From contig ML677385.1 in the NCBI GenBank assembly GCA_007922305.1, forward strand, positions 8,520,336 to 8,584,335: a stretch of DNA of 64,000 bases, in the 5' to 3' direction. Below the pieces are notes generated by a model, which was given only the letters and a program-made list of their open reading frames with translations, did not search any database and was not told where the DNA came from. Positions 12,191 to 22,830 of the stretch are shown here, piece by piece (the stretch's first letter is position 1; every line of letters starts with the position of its first letter). Both the position numbers and the translations under genes were made by a program. The DNA is from Dermatemys mawii (taxonomy: Eukaryota; Chordata; Testudines; Dermatemydidae).

Positions 12191-14765
12191 TGATTTTTTT
12201 AAAAAATATGTATGAACATATCTTTTTCTGGTTGTGGAACAGAAGAATGGTGGGTGGAGGTTTGTAGGAGCTTGGAGAATATATATAATTATTATTCAAT
12301 ACGTGGTGCAGCAAGGAATAGACACTGAATGTCATCTACATCACCCAGGGACACCATTTTTATTAGGGTCCCAGCTGATCATCTCATACCATGACTGCAG
12401 TTAAGTGATAGAAAAAGCTTTCCATGATGATAATGTGGACAGCCCACCACTTGTGATAACATAAAAGTCAGAGTGGCTAGAAGGTACATGAAGGTCAATG
12501 GAACCAGTCATATTACAGAAATAATCCCAAATTGAGTGCCATCTAGCCATGCACAACAGTAAAACAAAAAATAATTTGTTTGCTCCTTGCTATGGGGGCT
12601 CATAAAAAACTGTGTCTATATTAGAGACACAAGCCTGAGATGAAGTACATTATTGTCATGGGAAGCTTATTGGCCATATTAATTCAAAGAGAGAGAAAGC
12701 ATAAATATGTCTCAGTGGGCTTAAAGAAAATCATTGTAATTAGAGAACCATGTCAGATGCTGTTTACTGCTTCTTAGACTGCGAGAAAAAAAATGATATG
12801 GCTAAATTTTCACAATGTGTACCTAAGCTGCAGGTATTAAATATATGAATAACTTAGTGACCAACTGCATGTGAAACAATGAAGAATTGCAAATTGTATA
12901 ACTTTGATGCCCATTTTTTAAAAATTTTGTTTACTATTTGAACAGAATGCTTTATTGTTCACAGAGTATACATTTTCTGATACTTAAATGATACTAAAGC
13001 AACAAGGGAACTATTTCAGCCGTGATCCATGGCATCATCGAAGATTTCACAGGAGACTAGCACTGCTTGCATTAGGCTCAGAAGTACTAGTTTTATGATT
13101 TTTAAAAAAATCAATTTCCAATACATTCCAAACTTTATGTGCGTGGAGAAGGAGATTTCTACGTGAACTTTCAGACTGCTGGGCTATTCAAAATGGATGC
13201 AGTTTTCTTCTAAGCTGTGGTTATTACAATGAAAGTTAAATTTTATAGAGCCCCAGTCAAACTTGATAATAATAGTCATGTCCATTTCAATCTAGGATTC
13301 CAAAGAAGACAAAAAATGTGATTTTAAAACAAAACAGTCCAGTTTAACTTAAAGGAACTAAACACTGTTCACATTTTATGTGTATGTAAGTATATCCAGT
13401 TTGGAGCTAAGTCTAGTCAAGACTTTGTCCTAATCTTCCCTCCTTTTCTCTCCCCTCCTACCCCTCCAATGTTTTTCCCGTTGTTTACTACATGAACATA
13501 AACTTTATACCCATGCCATAAACTTTGCAACAGTTAAACTGTGAAATATGCCATGCCCCCAGGAAAATCAGTGCCTCCTTTCCCCTCTTGTGAGCTCACA
13601 TCAGGAAGAGAGGCCAAGGGAACTGCGGGGAACCCCAAGGATTCTTGGCAATAATGGGTAATCATGGTAGATGGCAACTGTCTGAGGTGAGCAAGAGTCT
13701 ATGTAGGGCTGTTGTGCCTGGCTAGGATGGGGTTGTTGGTTAACCTGTGAGAGCAACGTTGGGAAGTTGGACAGTACTGAAGTAAGGAAGCTGTGGGCAG
13801 GGCTTCCGCCAGTGGCTAGACTGGCGGTGTGGTGTGTCACAGCAGGCTCATGGATGAGCCTGCTCTTTGAGAGACACAGACAGAAAAAACGTTCTGTCAG
13901 AAGTGCATTCCCCCAGTTTAATAAAGCGAGGCCCCAGGAGAGCAGAGTACGAAGTGAGGGGCAGAAGGCACTGGTCCAGAGACCTGTGGATAAGATAGAA
14001 CTCCATCTGTGATGGGGATCCATTGCATGTTTGCTGCAGCTGCACTCACACAAGAGGACAGCAAGAGGATTTTGGAAGAAGGAGATGAGGCTATTGCTTT
14101 GCATGAAGACTCAGGGCAATTATCCATCTCCTATCTCCTGCAGCCACAGCTGGATCAGGCTCCAGAAGAGACCAGGTCCCTATGAAGCAAGAACACAAAA
14201 GGAGAAGACACTGGGCAGCTCACTTAAAGGAAGACAGGATCTGGACGAGAGCCCAAGATAAGTGAGTCAGACAACTGGGGAAGACAAGGAGGGCCTAACA
14301 TTTAAAAGGTCTGAACAGAGGCTTGAGTCAGTCCTGTCTTGTGAAACTTGACCAATGGGCTTTAAAGTATTTGTAACATCACCTTTTAGTGATTAATTAC
14401 ATTGGGGAAAGAATGGTGTAGCAGGCACATGTGTATATTCTCTCCTGAGGGGCATGGTTCTGAAATCTTTGCTCATTTTCTACTCTAGCAAAATTCCCAA
14501 TGAAAACAAAATAGCATGTGACCCAGAGTTATTAAGTAACTACATGGTTCTTTTGAGCTCCCAAATCAAAATGCATTTTACATGGTAATTATTTTTTTGA
14601 ATCTTTGTCAGTGTAATTGCTAATTGTTAATTATCTCCAGTATATTGTATCTGCAAAAGAGAAAGCAAATGCTCTGTGGGATTTTAACTAGTTACTCAAG
14701 CTTGCGCTAGCTCTGTCAAAGAGCCTTAGCTGCCATGCTTTCTTCTGTTATACTTCATGCTAAGC
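12191..14765. other. no recognisable feature; one GC-richer stretch at 13560-14330
   Basis: Mostly AT-rich unique DNA. 13560-14330 is richer in G and A and carries a 167-codon minus-strand frame (13601-14104) with no domain, plus 'tttaataaagcgaggcccca' near 13920, a polyadenylation-like signal. This could be an old LTR or retroposed sequence; I cannot define ends. Confidence 0.3.
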
Positions 14766-15165
14766 ATGGTGCAGTTGACGGACTCTAGAACTAGGCACTA
14801 GCAAATTCTGAGAGTTCTAATCCCAGCTCTGACCCTGTTTGCTGTGTGACTCTGGGCAAATTGTTCAATCCCTCTGTTTGTTTTTCCCATCTGTTGCAAT
14901 GAAGACAACAGTTCTTACTGCCTGGTCTCACAAAGGTGTTATGAGGTGCAAGTGGCTAACTCTTTTAGCACACTGAAGGTGGCAAACACAACGGGGCTAA
15001 TTGTGCCACTCTTACACCCAGTGAGTCGCTTCTTACTAAGCAAGGAGTCCCATTAGAATGAAAGAGACTTCTTATAGTAAGGTACTGCTCCATGTGAATA
15101 AAGGTAAGCAGCACGTGGCCCTCTATAAGTGCTATGTGTTATCAATAAATACCATTACCTTTCTT
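14766..15165 (+). mobile_element. MIR-type SINE split by a MITE
   Basis: The MIR core runs from 'gagagttctaatcccagctc' through 'gtgtgactctgggcaaattg' and 'tcacaaaggtgttatgaggt' to about 14993. Its 3' tail ('ctataagtgctatgtgttat', 'caataaataccatta') resumes at 15121. The intervening ~128 bases are the MITE listed separately. Confidence 0.6.
14994..15122. mobile_element. palindromic MITE inserted in a MIR SINE
   Basis: Left arm 'ggggctaattgtgccactct' and right arm 'ggtaagcagcacgtggccct' are imperfect inverted repeats. The centre has 'ggagtcccattagaatgaaa'. It interrupts the SINE between its core and tail, so it inserted later. Confidence 0.5.
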
Positions 15166-16899
15166 CATCTTGCTGAAAGATAGGAAGCTGCAGCTGTGAG
15201 GGCTTGAGTCACATAATATCTTGATAACTGTGAACTAAGCTTCTGACTGAATTAGAAGCTTGTCTCAGTAAAAATAGTCTTAGAAATACCCAGAACAGGG
15301 AGGTACCCCAAATAATTAGTGTGAGTACTCCAGACCAGGCAGTTCAAACAAGTCATTGTCACAATTCCTTCCTCCATAAGTGGTGCTTCTAGGAATGCCA
15401 CAGAGCACTAGAAAATCAGCATCTTCCAAAGCTTTAATTGTATCTCCAGAAGTGTTGCCTCTTGAGCAGATATCTTAAGAGAATCACCCAGCACATCCAG
15501 GGACCACCTGCATGACCAAACTGGTACCTTTTGTATTACATATCATCTTGCTTGGCAATCTCTCCAACCATTCATTCTATAGTTTATCTACCCAGTGGAT
15601 GAATTACACTGTCTGAATCTACCCTGGCCTGAAATTTGTGCATTGTAACATCTTTGATGACAGTGCAGCTGTTGTTTGATCTATGGGACTGTGTCAGCAG
15701 CCAGCATATGATATTTGTATTCTGTGACTCAGCTGGTCAAATAGAAACAGCTACTTTGATGGCCTTCCCAGCTGTTGTATAAATTGGCTGGTCCTTGAAT
15801 ATAATAGAACTGGTTTATGTTTCATAGCATTTAATGTACTGGAATTACCAGAAATAATTTATTATAATATACTTGAAACTAATGACAGTCATTCTTCTCA
15901 TTGTGGAAAAGGACCACCTTTCACTTGCATATAATTTCTGTTTCATTCCTTGGGCTTAGATGTAGTCCTGGAATACAACAGCTGCAGAATATCTTTAATT
16001 CCTAGCTAATCTCAGATGTGGAAATGCAGGCTTTGGATAGATATTTGCTGTAATTCTTGGGCGTTTCATTAAATAAGTGAAATTTTTGGTGCTGTAAGCT
16101 TCTCTTTCACAATGGGGAAAACATGATAATGGTACATTCGTACATAGCACATTGAACCTGGTGGTACATTATACAATGTTTTTGCAACTGCTGTTTTCCA
16201 ACCCTCAGATTACAGAGCACCACAGATAGCATTTTACAGGTTTGGCCTACAGACTGACAGTCTGTTTAGCAATATACTGTACAAAGTTTGGGTCTGAGCT
16301 AGTCAAATTATTCATTGTAAATAAGTTCTTAGACACATTTAGTCCTTTTTTACCTGTGAGCAAATTGTTCACATTGAGACTGAATTTCACAAATGTATTT
16401 GCCATTTATAATTATTCAAACAGATTAAACATACACATTTCAGCCTATGTTTTATGTATTGCATGCTGGTTAATAAAATGAGAGGGTTCTGTTCACGTTA
16501 AACTGAACTGGTTCTTTATTAACATGACTGTTTACAGAGTTGCTCCAACTGCAGGTTAGCATTCTAGCCATGTGCACACAGACTGACTCTCTGTGCCTCT
16601 CCAAACTTTCCTCTCCTACAACTTGTGTTCCTCCCTTCAAGTTCCATGCAGGTTGCTGCAGCATATGGGCATAACTAGTTTATTAATTTAATTATATGAA
16701 TATGTTTTTTCAGGTCTTCTGTTAATACTGCCCAGTCAGCCTGACACCTCTTAATATTAATTGTTTATTATTTCAGGCTTCTGTTTTTTTCATCAAGAAA
16801 AGGTATAATCTGAGCCTATCTTCAGTAAGGGATCTGAGCAGAGAGAGATCTACAAACTCATGACACTTGGCCTCTCTTAACTATTTTGACACAGTTATA
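15166..16899. other. no recognisable feature
   Basis: AT-rich unique-looking DNA. 'ggttctttattaacatgact' near 16510 resembles the U3-distal part of antisense LTR-like repeats, but no element can be delimited. No exon supported. Confidence 0.35.
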
Positions 16900-17815
16900 G
16901 ATTCATAGAATCATAGAATATCAGGGTGGGAAGGGAACTCAGGAGGTCATCTAGTCCAACCCCCTGCTCAAAGCAGGACCAATCTCCAACTAAATCATCC
17001 CAGCCAGGGCTTTGTCAAGCTGAGCATTAGAAACCTCTAAGGAAGGAGATTCCACAACCTCCCAAGGTAGCCTATTCCAGTGCTTCACCATCCTCCTAGT
17101 GGAAAAGTTTTTCCTAATATCCAACCTAAACCTCCCTGTAGTGGGGCAGCTGCCCCACTCCTGAAGAACAGGGGGTTAAATGCAGCCCTGGAGAGGGCTG
17201 CAGCTGTGAAAGGCTGATTAGGGAAGCAGCCACAGCTGTGGCCAGCTCAATCAGGCCACTGCAGCCCATATAAGTGGGCTGGGGGCCAGGACCTGGAGGA
17301 GTCTCCCTCTAGCAGTAGAGAGAGAAGGACCTAGATTTTGAGAGCAAGGTACCTGAAGCGGAGCAGGACTGGAAGATGGCAAAGGAAGCTGGGGAGCTCC
17401 AGGTGGTAACCCCCCCACAAAAAGATACTGGGGTTGCAAAGGTGCAGCCATGATATAGTCAAAGTCAGCAGGTCCTAATCCCTTGCCAGTGATGAGTGGC
17501 CATTACACACTGTAGCCTGCCCAGTGTAAGGGGGCTAGATGATGACTGGCAGTAGCCACCGAGGCAAGGTGGGTTTAGAGGGGGGTTCCCCTGGGGAGGG
17601 GAGACCCAGAGTAAGAGGGTATTGCAGTGGACAGAACCCCAGGGCAAAGGGCACTGGGATCTGGGAGGGACACGGGGCCTGAGGCAGGTGATCCACCGGC
17701 CTGCAGAGAGTGTTCTGAATGCTGAAAAGAGATGATTCCTAGATGACCAGCAGGAGGTGCTGCGCCAGTGAGTCATCGCTTTGCTACATTCCCCCACTGC
17801 ACCTTGAGACCATTA
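16900..17815 (-). mobile_element. CR1 LINE 3' end, antisense, split by a solo LTR
   Basis: 16900-17136 is the reverse complement of a CR1 3' end ('attcatagaatcatagaata', 'tcatctagtccaaccccctg', 'aaacctctaaggaaggagat'). It stops at 'aacctaaacctccc' and resumes at 17794 with 'ccactgcaccttgagaccat', which is the next part of the same CR1 in the copy at 19386-19420. The gap is exactly the LTR at 17137-17788. Confidence 0.92.
17137..17788 (+). mobile_element. solo LTR, 652 bp, inserted in CR1
   Basis: Starts TGTAG and ends CTACA, the inverted TG...CA termini of an LTR. It is flanked by 5-bp ctccc (17132-17136) and ttccc (17789-17793), an imperfect target duplication. A TATA box 'tataag' at 17269-17274 lies downstream of 'cagctcaatcaggccactgc'. 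No internal region is present, so it is a recombined solo LTR. Family (Gypsy/Metaviridae-like or ERV) not resolved. Confidence 0.8.
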
Positions 17816-18840
17816 GTCATTTAAATTGTGCTGCGTTCTGCTCCCGACTGTGAATTAAAATCGTTAAATCAGGCTATCACTTCACAGTTTCAAGGGCAGC
17901 AAGCATTACACTGAATTGTCATTGAGACACAATGTTCTTTTTGAAAAGACTTTTTTTTTTTAAAGGAAACTGACCTTATTTTTTTGTATTGGAAATAAAA
18001 TATTCTCAGTACATAGATGTAAACATACTGCCTTACTAGCATAATGCTGTTGCACTTAGTTCTTGGATACAGTGGTCTAGATCCTGTTGCAGCTTGGCAT
18101 AGCTCCATTGAAACAGATTTATTCCCTTCTGTCCCAATAATTTTACTCTGGTCAGCTTTGCACTATAAAAAGCCTTTCTGAACAAGGACAAATTAAGCCA
18201 GCCTCCTATTTACGTAGGGCCATTTTTGTCATGCTTTGGTCATGTGTATCATATGAATGCAAAATGATCCATGGTGTCTCCCCTCCCCCTGTCTTTGCCA
18301 TTTTACCTCTGCATTAGCATAGGTTTTCTCCAATGTTTGAAGTGGCAGAAACAAGATGGAAAGTGCAATTGGGGTCCCGAAATTATTCTGCAGAATGACC
18401 AGTCACATACATATTTCATCATCTTTCTCTGATGCAGGCTTGTAACCATCACAACAGCCTGCTCTCAGATGAGTAGTTGATTGTCTTTCCTTTAAACTTT
18501 GGTTCACATATTTTGGTCTGATATTCTGAAATCATGGTGATGTTTGGTCCACTAGAGATAAACAGCTGCATTATAAACAGTGGACATTTTAGGGAGAATG
18601 TGAACAATTGTTAGCGTGATATCCTAGCACTATCACAACTTACCAGCCATATTCTTCTCTCAGGGGGAAATTGAGCCCTAAGTTGAGGGACTACATAATA
18701 CCTCTGCACCCCTGAAATCCCAGTTAAACCCAGGACATTAGGCTATAAGTCTTGTCCTGGACGACTGTACAAAGCCAAATTTCACTGTGTTACCCGAGTT
18801 CACTGTCACCCCCAACTGAAAGACGGCAGTTCTGACTCTA
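17816..18840. other. mostly unique; weak MITE half near 18075-18165
   Basis: 'ggtctagatcctgttgcagc' with 'agctccattgaaacagattt' looks like part of a palindromic MITE; the mate arm is lost. The rest is unique AT-rich DNA. Confidence 0.35.
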
Positions 18841-19095
18841 AGGCAGTGTCTGTACTGCCACTGGGAATGAATCTCCCAGCGCACGTAGATAGGCTCACAC
18901 TAAATTCAGTTAAAATAGCAGTGTGGATGTTGTGGCAGGGGTGGTAGCTCAAGCCAGCTACCTGAGTCCAAGTCTGGCCTAACCTCATAGCTCCAATCTT
19001 GGGTGGCTGGCTCAAGCTGCTGTCCCAACCACAACATCCACACTAGCTCAAGCAGAAGTAATGCTCCCAGCTGCAATGTAGACATACTCTGGGAG
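18841..19095. mobile_element. palindromic MITE of the 'tatgtctacactgc' type
   Basis: Left arm 'aggcagtgtctgtactgcca' pairs imperfectly with the right end 'gctgcaatgtagacatactc'. Inner arms 'agcagtgtggatgttgtggc' and 'caaccacaacatccacacta' are also inverted, and 'ggtagctcaagccagctacc' lies between them. Related to the element at 29259-29506. Likely a non-autonomous DNA transposon; superfamily unassigned. Confidence 0.6.
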
Positions 19096-19170
19096 ATTAG
19101 GACAAACACTGCGGGGAGAAAACTCTCCAGGGCTCGGACTGTCTCTTACTATATGTTTGTGCAGCAGCTA

Positions 19171-20607
19171 GAATCATAGAATATTAGGATAGGCAGGGAC
19201 CTCAGGAGGTCATCTAGTCCAACCTCCTGCTCAAAGCAGGACCAACCCCAACTAAATCATCCCAGCCAAGACTTTGTGAAGCCTGACCTTAAAAACCTCT
19301 AAGGAAGGAGATTCCACCACCTTCCTAGATAACCCATTCCAGTGCTTCACCAGCCTCTTAGTGAAATATTGTTTCCTAATATCCAACTTAAACCTACTCC
19401 ACTGCAACTTGAGACCATTTCTCCTTGTTCTGTCACCTGCTACCACTGAGAACAGCTGAGCTCCATCCTCTTTGAAACCTCCCTTCAGGTAGTTGAAAGC
19501 AGCTATCAAATCCCCCCTCTCTTCTCTTCTGCAGACTAAATAAGCCCGGTTTTCTCAGCCTCTCCTCGTAAATCACATGCCCCAGCCCCAATCATTCTTT
19601 TATCCTCCCCTGAACTCTCTCCAATTTGTCCCCATCCTTTCTGTAGTGGGGGGGGGCCCAAAACGGGACACAGTACTCCAGATGTGGCCTCACCAGTGCC
19701 GAATAGAGGGGAATAATCACTTCCCTCGATCTGCTGGCAATGCTCCTACTAATGCAGCCCAATATGTTGTAAGCCTCCTTGGCAACAAGGGCACATTGCT
19801 GACTCATATCCAGCTTCTCGTCCACTGTAATCTCCCAGTCCTTTTTTGCAGAACTACTGCTTAACCAGTTGGTCCTCAGCTGTAGCAGTGCATGGGATTC
19901 TTCCCTCGTAAGTGCAGGACTCTATACTTGTCCTTGTTGAACCTCATCAGATTTCTTTTGGCCCAATCCACCAATTTGTCTAGGTCTCTCTGGACCCTAT
20001 CTGTACCCTCCAATGTATCTACCTCTCCCCCAAGCTTAATGCCACCCACAAACTTGCTGAGGGTGCAATTCATCCCATCCTCCAGATAATAAATGAAGAT
20101 GTCGAACAAAACCAGCTCCAGGACCTACCCTTGGGCACTCCGCTTGATACCAGCTGCCAACTAGACATTGAGCCGTTGATCATTACCCATTGAGCCTGAC
20201 GATCAGAGCCAGCTTTTTATCCACCTTATAGTCCATTCATCCAATCTGTACTTTTTTAATTTGCTGGCAAGAATACTGTGGGAGACTGTATCAAAAGCTT
20301 TGCTAAAGTCAAGGTATATCATGTCCACCGCTTTCCCCATATCCACAGAACCAGTTATCTCATCACAGAAGGCAATCAGGTTGGTCAGGCATGACTTGCT
20401 CTTGGTGAATCCATGTTGATGACTGTGTTCCTGATCACCTTCCTCTCCTCCAAGTGCTTCAAAATGGATTCCTGCTCCATGATTTTTCCAAGGACTGCGG
20501 TGAGGCTGCCCAGTCTGTAGTTCCCTGGTTTCTCCTTCTTCCCTTTTTAAAAGATGGGCACTATATTTGCCTTTTTCCAATCACCCAGGATCTCCCCCGA
20601 TCGCCAC
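19171..20607 (-). mobile_element. CR1 LINE, antisense, about 1.4 kb, 5'-truncated
   Basis: Its 3' end is at 19171 ('gaatcatagaatattaggat') and the sequence reads upstream through the 3' UTR and the C-terminal half of ORF2. The 5' truncation is near 20607 ('ccgatcgcca'). CR1 elements move by target-primed reverse transcription and are typically 5'-truncated, as here. It lies inside a SINE tail, so it is younger than that SINE. Confidence 0.95.
19252..20580 (-). pseudogene. CR1 ORF2 reverse transcriptase fragment, inactivated
   Basis: On the minus strand 20580-20203 encodes part of the palm and fingers of a LINE reverse transcriptase: '[14 protein letters not shown]' then '[16 protein letters not shown]', the block carrying the first catalytic aspartate. 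20109-19876 holds the second catalytic block, where the expected F/Y-A-D-D motif reads FVGG (20041-20052), so both aspartates are lost. 19825-19592 gives the thumb/C-terminal region ('LYSALVRPHLEYCVPFWAP') and 19509-19252 the end ('[18 protein letters not shown]'). Frameshifts separate the segments. No endonuclease domain is present. A dead transposon fragment. Confidence 0.92.
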
Positions 20608-20655
20608 CCGTGGGGCCTGATCCATGATTGGCTGTGCCCATAGTACAGATGATAA

Positions 20656-21400
20656 ACAATAAGAAGAAAAGTACGGGAGAGTTTTCTTTTTAATGTTCTG
20701 TACTATTCATAATTGGGGTGTGAATACTATTATTATTGCTATCTTTAATAATGTAGCTTCCTTAATTTCTTATTGTAGTTCCCTTCTTCTCTTTTTTGTG
20801 CTTCCCAGTCTGTCCCATTTTTATATGTCAGTTTGAAGAATACCTTGAGCTATGAATAAAGCTCATTCTGTGACTCTAGGGCCTGTTCACACTCTTAATG
20901 AAATAAAAGGGCTGATGTTGGGACCTGTGAAATGGATTGGGAGAACGTAATCTCCCTGATATATTTTGTTTGTTAGCAGTTCAAATTTCCCTTAAAAGGC
21001 AGCCTAGATGTTTATCAATATGACTTGCATTGGAAAATACACATCCCCATGAAGTCTGCTAGTAACAACATTTTGGCAAGCATGTATTACAGAAAAATTA
21101 TGTTTTTATTGAAGGACTTTTCTGTTATTAAATCTGCTGCAAATTGGCAATAAACCATATCTTCTTAGGCAGTATGTTTTACCTTGGCACTTCATTTCCT
21201 TGGTCTCTCGATTCTTAGGTAGAGATTATAGGTCCCCATCCACTGGGGCTTGTCACATTGCAAATGTAGTAGAGATAATAAAAGGCAAAGCTTTTTTTCC
21301 CTTGAAAAGTGCAGAACAGAGAGCAGCTATTGCTCCTCCTTGGATCTTTATACAACATTGTGCCCTATCTGACTCACATGCCCTTTAGAATAGCGGATGA
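20656..21400. other. no recognisable feature
   Basis: Unique AT-rich DNA; no repeat arms or exon-like pattern recognised. Confidence 0.4.
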
Positions 21401-21404
21401 GTCG

Positions 21405-21790
21405 AGGGCAGGCTTGCCAATGGGGGGAGGCAAAAGAGGCAATTGCCTGGGACCCAGGTGATTTTAAAGGGCCCTGGGGCCCCTGGCTGCCACCACTGCT
21501 ATGGTAGCAGCATCTGGGAGCCCTGGGCCCTTTTAAATCATCCAGGCGAGCCGCAGGGCTCCTAGACATGCACTCTTGAGTCCCAGCGCCTGCTGTGGGC
21601 TGCAGAGTGGCTCTGCTGGGCTGGCCCACCTATCTCTGTGCATCCTGCCAGACAGCGCTGAGGCAGGAGGGGTCCTGGACGGCTGGAGGGTGAGTCAGGG
21701 CAGCAGCCCCCCGGCCAGCTCTTCCGGAGGAGGAGGCAGAGCTGGGGGGAGGAGCTGACCTGGCTTCAGAGACAATCACTGCAACTTTGT
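21405..21790. repeat. GC-rich repeat with internal inverted arms
   Basis: 'gattttaaagggccctgggg' (21461-21480) pairs with 'gccctgggcccttttaaatc' (21520-21539), forming a GC-rich hairpin. 'ggcttgccaatggggggagg' and 'ggcaattgcctgggacccag' mark the left side. The sharp GC rise against its surroundings suggests a transposed sequence. Right boundary uncertain. Confidence 0.45.
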
Positions 21791-21811
21791 ATCTAGGAGT
21801 GAAACTTTCTA

Positions 21812-22117
21812 CGGGTACGTCTACACTACCCGCCGGATCCACGGGTAGTGATCGATCTATTGGGGATCGATTTATCGCATCTAGTGTAGACACAATAAAT
21901 CGATCCCTGAGCATGCTCCCTGTCAACTCCTGTACTCCACCTCTGTGAGAGGAGAAAGTGGAGTCAACGGGGGAGCAGCAGCAGTCGACTTGCCACCATG
22001 TGGATGCCCAGGTAAGTCGACCTAAGATACTTTGACTTCAGTTACACTATTCACGTAGCTGAAGTTCCGTGTCTTAGGTCGACACCCCCCCACACACACC
22101 CCCAGTGTAGACCAGGC
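21812..22117. mobile_element. MITE with 'gtctacact' termini and CTA duplication
   Basis: Left end 'cgggtacgtctacactac' and right end 'agtgtagaccaggc' are inverted repeats. The flanks are cta (21809-21811) and cta (22118-22120), a candidate 3-bp target duplication. Internal features include 'gatcgatttatcgcatctag' with 'acaataaatcgatccc', and 'acttcagttacactattcac' with 'gtagctgaagtt', both self-complementary. CpG-rich for this region, so perhaps fairly young. Confidence 0.65.
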
Positions 22118-22120
22118 CTA

Positions 22121-22600
22121 CATCCATGTGGGTGGGTGGGTGGGGGGAGCCAGGCTGGGAATGGCTGCAGGGAGCTGGGCTGGGAAGGGAAAAAAGTGTG
22201 TGGGGGCGGGGCAGAGGTAGACAGGGATGGCTGTGGGGAAGGAGCTGAGTGGCCATGGTTGGGAGAGGGCAGAGCTGGGCACAGGACCGCTGTGGGTCAG
22301 ACTTGAGATCGGATTCAGGATCCAGCAACATCTGCAGCAAAGGCGCTGGCAGCTCCCTGCTGGGTGCCAGCCGGACTTTGTCTGGGATCCACCACGGAGG
22401 AGAAAGGCACGATGGGTCTGGGAAGGGGGAGGGAGGGAGGGTTTTTTGGTGGCAGTGCTGGGCTGGTGGGTGTGGGGAGGTGTTTGAGGCTATTTTGATT
22501 TGGGACTGGTGGCTGTTCTTTGAGGTCATGTGGCTGACCTCATTAGGGGATTATCCCTGGTATTTGAAGATAGCTTGGGGGTGATGGCTGGGGTGTTGCT
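22121..22600 (+). repeat. G-rich tract with a G-quadruplex motif
   Basis: The + strand is G-rich for about 450 bases, beginning with GGGTGGGTGGGTGGGGGG (22130-22147). Further G runs occur at 22204-22216 and 22425-22480. Open frames on both strands (up to 151 codons) are compositional and show no domain. Confidence 0.6.
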
Positions 22601-22675
22601 GTTGGGACTGTTGTAAAGGGAATAGTGATGGAGCTTCACCAGAGGATTTATTTATGTTCACTAACAATCATCCTG

Positions 22676-22830
22676 ATGGATGCTCCATCACTGACCATTT
22701 TTAAATCAAGATCTAAAAGATCTGCTGTGGGAATTGTTTTGGGGCAGTCCCGTGGCCTGTGTTATGCAGGAGGTGAGACTCACTAGATGATCAGAGTGGT
22801 CCCGTCTGGCCTTGGAAGGTATGAATAAGA
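22676..22830 (+). mobile_element. CR1 LINE 3' end, sense, short
   Basis: 'tggatgctccatcactgacc', 'gtggcctgtgttatgcagga', 'ggtgagactcactagatgat' and 'cccgtctggccttggaaggt' are the last ORF2 codons and 3' UTR of a CR1 subfamily ending in 'tatgaataagaatg'. Heavily 5'-truncated. Confidence 0.85.

Larger units (their letters stand above)
19110..20655 (+). mobile_element. SINE tail split by a CR1 insertion
   Basis: 19120-19170 reads 'actgtctcttactatatgtt' then 'tgtgcagcagcta', the shared SINE tail. After 1.4 kb of CR1 it resumes at about 20608 with 'tggggcctgatccatgattg' and 'gtacagatgataaacaataa'. The two halves join in the order seen in the uninterrupted tails at 29199-29258 and 54205-54275. Confidence 0.6.

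Noticed and set aside
13601..14104. 167-codon minus-strand open frame
   Set aside because: No recognisable domain, codon pattern or splice context; frames on both strands are open here.
22074..22584. Open frames on both strands in the G-rich stretch
   Set aside because: Low-complexity composition, no domain.
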